Of a stretch of 63,810 nucleotides of DNA, positions 27,078 through 38,451 are shown piece by piece. The stretch covers positions 1 to 63,810 of the forward strand of contig JAAXHJ010000098.1 of the NCBI GenBank assembly GCA_012270965.1. Direction: 5' to 3'. The stretch is from Candidatus Palauibacter poriticola (lineage in GTDB: Bacteria > Gemmatimonadota > Gemmatimonadetes > Palauibacterales > Palauibacteraceae). Under the pieces are notes generated by a model. The model was not told where the DNA came from and made no database searches. It worked only from the letters and a program-made list of their open reading frames with translations. The position numbers and the translations under genes were made by a program. Each line of letters starts with the position of its first letter. Position 1 is the first letter of the stretch.

Positions 27078-27566
27078 GTGCGGACCGGCGTCGGATACGA
27101 TTCCCACCGTTTCGATGAGGCGCGGTCTCTCGTGCTGGGGGGCGTGGCGATCCCGGATGCCCCCGGGCTGAGGGGACACTCCGACGGAGATGCGGTCGCG
27201 CACGCCATCACGGATGCGGTGCTGGGCGCGGCGGGCCTTTGCGACATCGGCGCGCTCTTCCCGGATACGGATCCCGCGTACGCGGGCGCTGACTCGATCG
27301 AACTCCTCGCCTCGGCAGTGCGTCGATTGCGGGAGAGGGGATTTCGGGTGGTGAACGTCGACGCGACCGTCATCGCCGAGCGGCCCCGCATAGCGCCCCA
27401 CGCCGAGTCCATGCGGGAGCGGCTCGGCCAAGCTTTGGGCACGGGGTCGGACGGCGTGTCGATCAAGGGGAAGTCGAACGAGGGGATGGGATGGATCGGA
27501 CGGGGCGAGGGCCTCGCCGCCATCGCGGTCGCGACGGTGACCTCGTCTGCGGGGGACGGTGCCTGA
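27078..27566 (+). CDS. ispF: 2-C-methyl-D-erythritol 2,4-cyclodiphosphate synthase (IspF)
   Basis: IspF makes the cyclic diphosphate in the MEP isoprenoid pathway. The 162-aa product carries the metal ligands Asp8, His10 and His42, GHSDGDAVAHAITDA, DIGALFPDTDP and the C-terminal KGKSNEGMGWIGRGEG. GTG start at 27078 with GGAGAGG upstream. It overlaps the DedA-family gene by 8 nt. Confidence 0.96.
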   Translation: MRTGVGYDSHRFDEARSLVLGGVAIPDAPGLRGHSDGDAVAHAITDAVLGAAGLCDIGALFPDTDPAYAGADSIELLASAVRRLRERGFRVVNVDATVIAERPRIAPHAESMRERLGQALGTGSDGVSIKGKSNEGMGWIGRGEGLAAIAVATVTSSAGDGA

Positions 27567-28287
27567 CGTTCCGGGCGTTCAACCCCTGCTCGATTTCCTC
27601 CTCGCCCTCCCCGCGGTCACCGCCTACGCGCTCATCACGGCGGGGTCCGCGCTTGAGAACATCTTTCCGCCCGTCCCATCCGACACGTTCGTCGTGCTCG
27701 GGGCCGTGCTGGCGGACAGGGGATCGCTGCAACCCCTCCCCGTCCTGCTCTGCGCGTGGATCGCGAACTCCGGCGGCGCCATGGCCGTGTTCGGACTCGC
27801 GCGCCGGCGCGGACGCGGCGTGTTCGAGACGCGCTGGGGACGGCGCCTCCTCCGCCCGCACCAGTTCCAACGTCTGGCCCGGTTTTACGAGCGGCACGGG
27901 TTGTGGGCCATCTTCTTCGCCCGCTGTCTGCCGGTGTTGCGCGTCGTCGTCCCCACCTTTGCGGGGTTCACGGGGCTGAGCGTGACCCGGGCGATGGCCC
28001 CCGTCGTCACCGCATCGCTGCTCTGGAACGGGCTCATGCTGGCGGGGGGGATGTTCGCCTCGCGCAACGTGGACCGCCTCATGGAGCTCCTCGGCCGGGT
28101 CAACGCCTGGCTCCTCCTCATGGCCGCCATCCTCATCGGCGTCATCATCGGCTGGTGGATCCGAAGCCGGCGCGAAGAGGCTCCGCGTGCAGCGCCGGAT
28201 GACGGCTCGGGCTCCGGAACCGGCGGCCCGGGCTCCGGAACCGGCGGCTCGGGCTCCGGCGCGGGCGGAGGGCGGCCGTCGCCGTGA
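27559..28287 (+). CDS. DedA-family (VTT-domain) membrane protein
   Basis: A 242-aa integral membrane protein. DedA/VTT proteins are thought to be lipid scramblases or transporters, some recycling undecaprenyl phosphate. Seen: ENIFPPVPSD near residue 33, and FFARCLPVLRVVVPTFAG, the conserved F-x-R-x3-P-x2-R/G loop. About five hydrophobic segments. The C-terminal 40 residues are charged and then a GSGTGG repeat tail (28201-28275), which is not part of the family. GTG start; stop overlaps xerD by GTGA. Confidence 0.88.
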   Translation: MPDVPGVQPLLDFLLALPAVTAYALITAGSALENIFPPVPSDTFVVLGAVLADRGSLQPLPVLLCAWIANSGGAMAVFGLARRRGRGVFETRWGRRLLRPHQFQRLARFYERHGLWAIFFARCLPVLRVVVPTFAGFTGLSVTRAMAPVVTASLLWNGLMLAGGMFASRNVDRLMELLGRVNAWLLLMAAILIGVIIGWWIRSRREEAPRAAPDDGSGSGTGGPGSGTGGSGSGAGGGRPSP

Positions 28288-29198
28288 CGGCGGAAGGCCC
28301 CGGCATCGAGCGCGCCTTCCACCTCGAGTCCTTCCGGGACCATCTCGGCTTCGAGCGGGGACTCTCGCCGCGCACCATCGACGCGTACCTGCGCGAAGCC
28401 CGGCGCTTCGCGGCGTTCGCGGCCTCCGAGGGCGTCGCGGAGCCGGCCGGGGTCACGTATCCGCTCCTGCGGGACCACGTCGCGCGGTTGGCCGAGGAGG
28501 GGCGGGCCGCCTCGAGCGTCGCGCGGAGCGTCTACGCGCTGCGCGGCTACTTCCGCTTCCTGATCGTCGAGTGCGCGCTCGAGGCCGATCCGAGCGAACG
28601 CCTCGAGGCGCCGCGGGCGGGCCGCCGGCTCCCCGACGTGCTCTCCGTCCCCGAGATCGAGGCGCTGATCGGGGCCGCGGACCCGGAGAGCCGCACGGCG
28701 GCGCGCGACGAAGCGCTGCTCGAGGTCCTCTACGGCTGTGGGCTCCGCGTGTCGGAGCTCGTCGCGTTGAAGGGGCGGGATCTCGACCTGAAGGAGGCCC
28801 TCGTCCGCGTGCGGGGAAAGGGCGGAAGGGAGAGGTTCGTTCCGGTCGGCGCGGCTGCGCGCTCCGCGGTGCGCCGATACCTTCGGACCACCAGACCGGC
28901 GCTCCAGCGGGGAGGATCCGCCGGACACATCTTCCTCAATGCCCGGGGGCGTCCGTTGAGCCGGATGGGGGTCTGGAAGATCGTTCGCCGCCACGTCGAA
29001 CGCGCCGGCATCCTGAAGCATGTGACGCCCCATACGCTTCGCCACAGCTTCGCGACGCACCTGCTCGAGGGAGGCGCCGACCTCGCGTCGGTCCAGGAGA
29101 TGCTCGGACATGCAGACATCTCGACGACCGAGATCTACACGCACGTGGACCGGTCGCACCTGCGCCAAGTACACCGCAGCCACCATCCCCGTGGGTGA
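28284..29198 (+). CDS. xerD: Site-specific tyrosine recombinase XerD
   Basis: A 304-aa tyrosine recombinase with an N-terminal SAM-like core-binding domain (about 10-105) and a catalytic domain. The full catalytic set is visible: Arg155 (GLRVSEL), Lys179 (RGKGGRER), His250 and Arg253 (HTLRH), His276 (LGHADI) and Tyr285 (TEIYTHV). The ending YTHVDRSHLRQVHRSHHPRG matches the XerD type rather than phage integrases, so it probably resolves chromosome dimers. It is packed into a housekeeping run (GTGA overlap), with no att-like repeats nearby. Confidence 0.93.
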   Translation: MTAEGPGIERAFHLESFRDHLGFERGLSPRTIDAYLREARRFAAFAASEGVAEPAGVTYPLLRDHVARLAEEGRAASSVARSVYALRGYFRFLIVECALEADPSERLEAPRAGRRLPDVLSVPEIEALIGAADPESRTAARDEALLEVLYGCGLRVSELVALKGRDLDLKEALVRVRGKGGRERFVPVGAAARSAVRRYLRTTRPALQRGGSAGHIFLNARGRPLSRMGVWKIVRRHVERAGILKHVTPHTLRHSFATHLLEGGADLASVQEMLGHADISTTEIYTHVDRSHLRQVHRSHHPRG

Positions 29199-29236
29199 GC
29201 GCCGTCGAAACCATGGGCTGGCGGCGGCGGTGAGGG

Positions 29237-29330
29237 CCGCCGCGTGAGGCGCCTCGGGCTTCTGGCCGCGCCCCGCGGCCGGCCGGGGGCGGGCGGGTCT
29301 GTCCGCCGCGCGAGGCGCCTCGGGCTTCTG
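29237..29330. repeat. 28-bp direct repeat, 66 bp apart, in the signal-peptide region of the next gene
   Basis: The sequence CCGCCGCG(T/C)GAGGCGCCTC and its continuation GGGCTTCTG occur at 29237-29264 and 29303-29330 with one mismatch. The offset of 66 bp keeps frame, so the encoded RRLGLL appears twice in the signal peptide of the following protein. GAGGCGCCTC is itself palindromic. Confidence 0.9.
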
Positions 29331-30872
29331 ATCACCCTCGCCGCGGGGACGGGTGCCGGACTGCCGGCCCCGGCGAGCGGGCAGGAGGTGCGGCTGGCGG
29401 AGGAGCCGCGGTCGGAGGCGCAGGCGGCGCTGGAGGTCTTCCTCGAGGCGGGCGGCTTCACGGTGTGGACGAGGGACACGGTCCTGGCCCGGGGCGACAC
29501 GGTGCCGGGAGCCGTCCTCCTCCTCGAGGGCACGGCTCGCATCGCCGGGCGGATCGAGGGCGACTTGTACGTCGTCGACGGGGACCTCTTCCTTCGCTCC
29601 GCTGCCTCCGTCACGGGGAACGTGCTCGTGCTCGGGGGGGGATTCTACGACTCGGACCTCGCCGACATCGGCGGCGCCGTCACGTATCGCCCGAACGAAC
29701 CGCTGCGCGTACGGCCGACGGGGGGCGGCTACGAGATCATCTCCGAAGTCGAACCCGAGCCCGCCTTCGAACTCGACGGCACCTACGGCTTCCACCTTCC
29801 GACCTACGACCGCGTGAACGGCCTCGCCGTCCCGGTCGGCGCGCGGGCCCGCCTCTCCGGCGTCCCCGGCCGACCCGAACTCGCGGGCGGCGTCACGTGG
29901 ATTCCGGCCCGCGAGGACGTGGATTTTCGCCTCCACAACTCGTGGCACCTCGGCGAGCGCGTCCGGCTGGGCCTGTTCGCAACCACCACCGTGGCCAGCA
30001 GTGAGAGCTGGATCCGCCCGGCGTGGTACAACAGCCTGGCTCACTTCGTAGCCGGCGACGATGTCCGCAGCCACTACGATGCGAGGGAGTTGGGTCTCGA
30101 ACTGGAATGGGTGTCTCCCGAGCCGCCCGTGTGGGAGAACGCGCCGCGCTGGCGCGTCGTGGTCTCGTGGGGACACGAAGAGGCGGCGTCCCTCGAAGCC
30201 CGCGAGGTGACCATCCTCTTCGGAGACGCGGCGGACGAGGCGTGGAGCGTTTCGGCCCTCCCCCGGAGCTTCTGGTTCGCGCGCGCCGGCTTTGAGTGGT
30301 CGGTGAATCGCCGCGATCGTCGGACGGCGTTCGGAGTCGGTGTGGAGGGGGGACTCCAGGACGAACTCGGGAGCGACTGCGCCCTCGTTTGCTCCCATGA
30401 TTTCCTGCTGGCGGAGGGGCGGGTTTCGGTCTGGAGGGTGACGGCGTGGGGGCATACCGTGGATGCCTTCGCGATCGGGCGGGCCGGCCTCGCCGGCCAT
30501 CTCCCCCACCAGCGCTACTCGACGCTCGGTGGAGTGGGGACGCTCCCGACCCTGCCTCTGCGCGGGCTGTACGGCCCGCGGATGATCTACGCGGAAGCCG
30601 CCTACGCCATCCCGCTCCTCGGTGACGCGGCGCTCGGCGGGCTCGACCTGTTCGCGCGCATCGGCGCGGCCGCCGTCTCGGCGCCCGAGACGCACCCGTC
30701 CGAACACCTGTCCGTCGCGGGGGGGCTGGCCCTCCGGCTGTGGGACCTTAGGCTCGAGTTCGGGGCGGCCGCGGGTTCCACCCTTGGCGACGATGATCCC
30801 GGCGTGACCGCGTTCATCGACGTCCGGACGCGCAGGTCGCACCGCCCCACGCGCATGCCGCCACCGCACTGA
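29244..30872 (+). CDS. Exported protein with bactofilin-like strip and barrel-like C-terminal part
   Basis: A 542-aa protein, not recognised as a known family. The N-terminus (GTG at 29244) looks like a long signal peptide with RRLGLL twice, ending near APASGQ. Residues about 85-130 (TARIAGRIEGDLYVVDGDLF and the Gly-rich strip after it) resemble the short beta-repeats of bactofilin/polymer-forming proteins. The rest (about 180-540) has alternating hydrophobic strands, many aromatic residues and no long helices, as in outer-membrane beta-barrels, though the last residues (HRPTRMPPPH) lack a terminal aromatic signal. It stands alone between xerD and a terminator. An envelope role is inferred. 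Confidence 0.65.
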   Translation: MRRLGLLAAPRGRPGAGGSVRRARRLGLLITLAAGTGAGLPAPASGQEVRLAEEPRSEAQAALEVFLEAGGFTVWTRDTVLARGDTVPGAVLLLEGTARIAGRIEGDLYVVDGDLFLRSAASVTGNVLVLGGGFYDSDLADIGGAVTYRPNEPLRVRPTGGGYEIISEVEPEPAFELDGTYGFHLPTYDRVNGLAVPVGARARLSGVPGRPELAGGVTWIPAREDVDFRLHNSWHLGERVRLGLFATTTVASSESWIRPAWYNSLAHFVAGDDVRSHYDARELGLELEWVSPEPPVWENAPRWRVVVSWGHEEAASLEAREVTILFGDAADEAWSVSALPRSFWFARAGFEWSVNRRDRRTAFGVGVEGGLQDELGSDCALVCSHDFLLAEGRVSVWRVTAWGHTVDAFAIGRAGLAGHLPHQRYSTLGGVGTLPTLPLRGLYGPRMIYAEAAYAIPLLGDAALGGLDLFARIGAAAVSAPETHPSEHLSVAGGLALRLWDLRLEFGAAAGSTLGDDDPGVTAFIDVRTRRSHRPTRMPPPH

Positions 30873-30875
30873 CCT

Positions 30876-30904
30876 CCCCGCTCTCGGCACCGACGCGGGG
30901 TTTT
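30876..30904 (+). terminator. Rho-independent terminator
   Basis: CCCCGC (30876-30881) pairs with GCGGGG (30895-30900) and is followed directly by TTTT. It lies 4 nt after the stop of the barrel-like gene and upstream of the kdsB promoter, so it separates two transcription units. Confidence 0.7.
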
Positions 30905-30957
30905 GCCACGGGCTGCCGGACCCGGCCCGGGTGCGCATGGAGGGCCACCGTGGAGCT

Positions 30958-30986
30958 TTGACAACCCCGGAGCGCAGGTCTAGCTT
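30958..30986 (+). promoter_or_regulatory. Sigma70-type promoter of the kdsB-lpt-rpoN operon
   Basis: A perfect TTGACA (30958-30963), 17-nt spacer and TAGCTT (30981-30986) lie 42 bp before the kdsB ATG and just after a terminator. Best promoter match in the window and shares its -10 hexamer with the nuo and TylF-like promoters. Confidence 0.7.
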
Positions 30987-31027
30987 CTGGCGATGCCGCT
31001 CCGGATCGACTCCCGGCCCTCCCCGCG

Positions 31028-34301
<3,274 letters not shown>

Positions 34302-34313
34302 GAGCCCGGTCCT

Positions 34314-34886
34314 ATGAACCCGAGACCCCCGATGGATCGCCGGCTGGCGGAGTCCGTTCGCTTCGTGTCCCTCGACGTGGACGGCGTGCTCACGGACGGT
34401 TCGATCTGGGTGGGCGCGGACTCCGACCTCGGCGCCCCGCGGGATCTGCGTCGCTTTCACGCCCTCGACGGCCTGGCGATCCGGATGATGCAGCGGGCGG
34501 GACTCGTGGTCGCGTTCCTCAGCGGCAAGCGGTCGGCCGCCGTTCGCCTGCGGGCGCGGGAGCTGGACATCGCGGAGGTTTCGCTTGGCTCCCGAAAGGG
34601 AAAGCTTGCGGCGTTGCGGGGTATGCTGGCGCGACGCGGTTGCACCTGGGACCAGGCTGCGCACCTTGGCGATGACCTTACGGACTTGGCGGTCATGGAA
34701 CGGGTGGGGTTGCCGGCCGCCGTCGTCGGCGCCGTGCCCGAGGTCCGGGCCGTTGCGGCGTGGGTGGGGACGGTGCCCGGCGGGGAAGGCGCCGTGCGCG
34801 AATTCGCGGAGGCCCTGCTCGTCGCCCGAGGAGAGTGGGAGGGGCTGGTGACGGAGTTTCGGGAAGGAGGACGGTTTGCGGGTTGA
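34314..34886 (+). CDS. kdsC: KDO-8-phosphate phosphatase, HAD family (KdsC)
   Basis: This 190-aa HAD phosphatase of the KdsC type has motif I LDVDGVLTDG with Asp21 and Asp23, the FHALDGLAI segment, motif III Lys in SRKGKL, and motif IV HLGDDLTD with Asp120/121. It would remove the phosphate from KDO-8-P made by KdsA. A second start at Met7 is possible. It overlaps lptC by 11 nt. Confidence 0.93.
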   Translation: MNPRPPMDRRLAESVRFVSLDVDGVLTDGSIWVGADSDLGAPRDLRRFHALDGLAIRMMQRAGLVVAFLSGKRSAAVRLRARELDIAEVSLGSRKGKLAALRGMLARRGCTWDQAAHLGDDLTDLAVMERVGLPAAVVGAVPEVRAVAAWVGTVPGGEGAVREFAEALLVARGEWEGLVTEFREGGRFAG

Positions 34887-35853
34887 ACGGGAGGCGCGCG
34901 CGGGCCGCGATGGTCCGCGGGCGAACGGGACCGGCGCGAGACGGGGGCCGGTGGGGCTCGGTCTGTTCGCCTGGGTTTCGCTGCTGCCCCTTTTCGCCGC
35001 GTGCGGGTCCGACGATGCGCCTCCGACCGCAAGCGAGCCGCTGCCCGAGGGGGTGGACACCGCCGTGCGAGGGATGCGGACGTTTGTCACGCGCGATGGG
35101 ATCCGGCGCGCCGTGGTGGAGGCCGACACCGCGGAGTGGCGTGAGGAGAACGAGATTCACCTGCGGCGGATGACGCTGACCTTCTTCGATCCGAACGGCC
35201 TGGAATCGACCGAGGTGACCGCGGAGTTTGGGATCTTCCATCAGCTTACCGGCGACCTCGAGGCCGAACGGAGGGTGGTGGTCGAGGACCGAGTGGACGA
35301 TCAGCGTCTCGAGACGGAGCGCCTCCGGTATCGGAACGTGGACGGCCGCCTGCTGGGCGATACCGCGTTCCAGTTGTTGCGGGGGGTCGAGGGCCTGACG
35401 CTCGAGGGGACGGGTTTCGAGTCGGATCCCGCGCTCGACTCGGTCGTCGTCCTGAATCAGGCGGGAGAGATGCGACCCGGGGTCGCGTACTCGGAGGCGG
35501 TCCCCCTGCCGGCGGTGCCAGCCGGGGACACGACGGAAGCTGGCCCGGCGCCCGCTGCCGGCGAACCGGCGCCTGCTGCCGGCGAACGGGCGCCGGCGGA
35601 CGCGATGGCGGCGGGGGTCGATCCGGCGGAGGTCGATCCGGCGGCGATTCCGGCGCAGGATTCCTCCGCGGTGGCGGACACCACGGCGCCGGACAGCACG
35701 ACCGCAGCCCTGCCGGACAGCTTGGAGGCACCGCCCGACACCACGACCGCAGACCTGCCGGACAGCCTGGAGGCACCGCCCGACAGCACGACCGCGGCCC
35801 TGCCGGACAGCATGGAGGCACCGCCCGACACCAGGGCGGCGGCGCGCCGGTGA
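34876..35853 (+). CDS. lptC: LptC-like LPS export protein, predicted lipoprotein with repeat tail
   Basis: LptC passes LPS from the LptBFG transporter to LptA. Here residues 65-215 fit the LptC beta-jellyroll (VRGMRTFVTRDGIRRAVVEA, ADTAEWREE, STEVTAEFG). Instead of a plain membrane helix, the N-terminus has a lipobox ending LPLFAAC at Cys43. The C-terminal third is low complexity: Pro/Ala/Asp-rich, with three exact-length 15-residue units (35689-35823) around LPDSLEAPPD(T/S)TTA. TTG start at 34876 with AAGGAGG 5 nt upstream. 325 aa is much longer than the usual ~190. Confidence 0.85.
   Translation: MRVEREARAGRDGPRANGTGARRGPVGLGLFAWVSLLPLFAACGSDDAPPTASEPLPEGVDTAVRGMRTFVTRDGIRRAVVEADTAEWREENEIHLRRMTLTFFDPNGLESTEVTAEFGIFHQLTGDLEAERRVVVEDRVDDQRLETERLRYRNVDGRLLGDTAFQLLRGVEGLTLEGTGFESDPALDSVVVLNQAGEMRPGVAYSEAVPLPAVPAGDTTEAGPAPAAGEPAPAAGERAPADAMAAGVDPAEVDPAAIPAQDSSAVADTTAPDSTTAALPDSLEAPPDTTTADLPDSLEAPPDSTTAALPDSMEAPPDTRAAARR
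35689..35835 (+). repeat. 45-bp in-frame tandem repeat in lptC
   Basis: Three 45-bp units (35689-35733, 35734-35778, 35779-35823) plus a 12-bp start of a fourth encode the 15-residue pattern PD(S/T)TTA(A/D)LPDS(L/M)EAP. The copies differ at only a few positions, so copy number may vary between strains. Confidence 0.95.
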
Positions 35854-37727
35854 TTCGCGGACGTATCAGTCTCGCGGGCTGCCTGACGGTGGCGGCATGG
35901 CTCACCGGCCCACTCGTCGCGCAGGAGCCCGAAGCCGGCGTCGGGTCGACGCTCGACCGGTGTAGTCTCCGGTGGACCCCGATCGAGGCCGCCACGCGGA
36001 GCGTCACAAACCGCGACGTAACCGGTGCGCACGTCACGGTTCTGAGCGGCCGATACGTGTGGACCTGCGGAACCGCCACAATGGAGGCGGACAGCGCGAT
36101 AAAGCGCGACGGCCCCCGGCAGGTCGAACTCCTTGGCGCGGTCGTCTACGAGGATTCGATCAGGACGCTGAAGTCGGAACGGCTCCTGTACTTTCAGCTC
36201 TCCGATTTCATCATCGCCGAAGAAGACGTCGAACTCGTCCGTCTCACGGATCGCTCCACCCTCATCGGCCCCCGCGTGGAGTTCCTGCGAGCCGTCTCCG
36301 GCGTCGATGCCTTCACGACCGCGCCCGGGCGGCCGACCGTTACCTTCTATCCGACGAACACCGAGTCGCCGGAGCCGTTCACGGTCGAGTCGGAGACGGC
36401 CATCTTCGCGGGAGAGGACGAGGCCCGCTTCTACGGGGATGCGATCATGAGCCGCAGTGACCTCAACGCCCGCGCCGACAGCGCCCTGCTCACGCGTGCC
36501 GATGGCCTCGGCGTCCTGTGGGGCGAGCCGTGGATCGAGGCCGAAGGGATACGGCTGGAGGGCGATTCGATACGGTTCGTGTCCCAGAACGAGGAACTCG
36601 AGGAAATCCACGCCGTCGGCGACGGCTACGCCGCGGGGGAGAGGTTCGAGGTGGCGGCGGAACTGATCGACATCGACCTGGCGAATCGCGAGGTGGAGCA
36701 GGTGCAGGCTCACGGGGAGGGTGTGAGCCGGGCGCTCTCGGGCAGTCACGAGCTTTGGGGCGACTCGATTCATTTCGTGATGTACGGGAGCCGGATCGAC
36801 ACGGCGTATGCGATCGGCGGCGCGGTCGCGGTCCAGCGCGACTCCTCGTGGGTGGTGCCGCCCGAGTGGGATCCCGCGACGGCCGATTCAACCGCCGCCG
36901 ACTCGACGGTCGTGGACGCAACCGTCGCCGACTCGACCGCCGTGGATTCGATGGCCGTGGATGCGACCGCCGCCGACTCGACCGCCAGCGATTCGGTGGC
37001 TGCTGCCCAAAACACCGCCGGGGCCCCCGTCTCCGCCCCGGTGGACTCCGCCGAAGTCGAAGCGGACTCCACCGAAGGAGAGGGGGAGGAGGACGGGCCC
37101 GCCGAGATCGAGCTGGCGACCGACGGCTCCGCGAACTGGGCGCGCGGCGATACGCTGATCGCGGTCTTCGAGCGCTCCGAGGCCCCGGTCCCGGACTCGG
37201 CTTCGGCACGCGACCCCTTCATGCGGCAACTCGTGCTCGGCGGGAATGCCAGCGCCTTCTACAGAATGGTCCGGGATTCGACGACGAGCACGCGACCTTC
37301 GCTGAACTATCTCGTGGCGCGGCGCATTCAGGTGGATTTCGAGGGGGGAGAACCCGCGGGAGTCGAGGGGGAACACGCGATCGGCGCCTATCTGGAACCG
37401 CGGGAGGCGTTCGGGACGCCGGCGTCGGCGGATAGCGCGGCCGCGGCCGACAGCGCAGCCGTGGCCGACAGCGCGGCGGCGGGCGTGGCCGATAGCACGA
37501 GGGCGGTGGCCGACTCGCTCGGCGCGCCTCCGGACACGTCCGACGTCCGGCCCGACAGCGCGGGGGCGGCGTCCGGTACGCTCGGCGCGCCTCCGGACAC
37601 GGTGCGCCGGCGCGGGCACTCCCGGAGCCGGGATGTGCGGCTTCCCCCGAGTCACCCCCAACCGGGACGGGAGTGGGGCGCGATGTCCGGCGCGTCTCCG
37701 GCCTTCAGGCCCGGGAGATTCCGTTGA
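35850..37727 (+). CDS. LptA/OstA-like periplasmic LPS-transport protein, enlarged
   Basis: A 625-aa exported protein (signal peptide ending near LVAQ). The OstA/LptA-type core, about residues 40-335, shows strand repeats such as [31 protein letters not shown] and [13 protein letters not shown]. This is followed by Asp-Ser-Thr-Ala repeats (about 345-395, [20 protein letters not shown]), then further OstA-like strands, and a tail of ADSAA and GAPPDT repeats. It matches its neighbour lptC in having P/D/S/T-rich islands. GTG overlaps the lptC stop. It probably acts as the bridge protein between LptC and LptD; the added length is unusual (LptA is normally ~180 aa). Confidence 0.75.
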   Translation: MIRGRISLAGCLTVAAWLTGPLVAQEPEAGVGSTLDRCSLRWTPIEAATRSVTNRDVTGAHVTVLSGRYVWTCGTATMEADSAIKRDGPRQVELLGAVVYEDSIRTLKSERLLYFQLSDFIIAEEDVELVRLTDRSTLIGPRVEFLRAVSGVDAFTTAPGRPTVTFYPTNTESPEPFTVESETAIFAGEDEARFYGDAIMSRSDLNARADSALLTRADGLGVLWGEPWIEAEGIRLEGDSIRFVSQNEELEEIHAVGDGYAAGERFEVAAELIDIDLANREVEQVQAHGEGVSRALSGSHELWGDSIHFVMYGSRIDTAYAIGGAVAVQRDSSWVVPPEWDPATADSTAADSTVVDATVADSTAVDSMAVDATAADSTASDSVAAAQNTAGAPVSAPVDSAEVEADSTEGEGEEDGPAEIELATDGSANWARGDTLIAVFERSEAPVPDSASARDPFMRQLVLGGNASAFYRMVRDSTTSTRPSLNYLVARRIQVDFEGGEPAGVEGEHAIGAYLEPREAFGTPASADSAAAADSAAVADSAAAGVADSTRAVADSLGAPPDTSDVRPDSAGAASGTLGAPPDTVRRRGHSRSRDVRLPPSHPQPGREWGAMSGASPAFRPGRFR

Positions 37728-38449
37728 GCAGTGTGCTACGGGCTGAGGGCCTCGTCCGCTCCTTCAAGCGCCGCTGCGTCGTGGACCGGGTGGAGATCGA
37801 GGTGCGGCAGGGAGAAGTCGTCGGGCTGCTCGGCCCCAACGGCGCGGGGAAGACGACGACCTTCTACATGATCGTCGGCCTGCTCAAGGCGGATGAGGGA
37901 CGCGTCTACCTCGACGGCGACGAACTCACGAGATGGCCCATGTACCGGCGGGCACGAGCCGGCATCGGCTATCTCCCCCAGGAGGCGTCGGTCTTCCAGA
38001 AGCTCACGGTCGAACAGAACGTGATGGCGATCCTCGAGACGATGAGGATGTCGCGGCAGGAGCGGCGCGACCGTCTGGAGGAGTTGCTCGACGAACTCTC
38101 CATCAAGCACCTTCGGGCGAACAAGGCCTACTCGCTCTCGGGGGGAGAGCGGCGGCGGCTGGAGATCACGCGGGCGCTGGCGACCCGGCCCAAGTTTCTG
38201 CTGCTCGATGAACCCTTCACCGGCGTCGACCCGATTGCGATCGACGACATCCAGCGCATCGTGCGGGGCCTGAGAGACAAGGGTCTGGGGGTTCTCATCA
38301 CCGACCACAACGTGCGCGAAACGCTGTCGATCACGGATCGCGCGTACCTCCTGTTCGAAGGCAGGATCCTGGTTCAGGGCGAGGCGGACCACCTCGTGAA
38401 CGATCCGGAAGCCCGGCAACTGTACCTCGGGGAGGACTTCAGGCTCTGA
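37724..38449 (+). CDS. lptB: LPS export ABC transporter ATPase (LptB)
   Basis: LptB powers LPS extraction from the inner membrane. Walker [13 protein letters not shown] (35-46), Q-loop YLPQEASVF, signature [11 protein letters not shown], Walker [13 protein letters not shown] and the switch His in [10 protein letters not shown] are all present. The TTG at 37724 overlaps the upstream stop (TTGA) with GGGAGA 6 nt before it and gives 241 aa, the usual length. lptF/lptG, the membrane partners, are not in the window. Confidence 0.95.
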   Translation: MSSVLRAEGLVRSFKRRCVVDRVEIEVRQGEVVGLLGPNGAGKTTTFYMIVGLLKADEGRVYLDGDELTRWPMYRRARAGIGYLPQEASVFQKLTVEQNVMAILETMRMSRQERRDRLEELLDELSIKHLRANKAYSLSGGERRRLEITRALATRPKFLLLDEPFTGVDPIAIDDIQRIVRGLRDKGLGVLITDHNVRETLSITDRAYLLFEGRILVQGEADHLVNDPEARQLYLGEDFRL

Positions 38450-38451
38450 AC

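Noticed and set aside
28284..29198. XerD-like recombinase as a sign of an integrated element
   Set aside because: All features fit a chromosomal XerD, it sits in a housekeeping run, and no att-like repeats or tRNA gene flank it.
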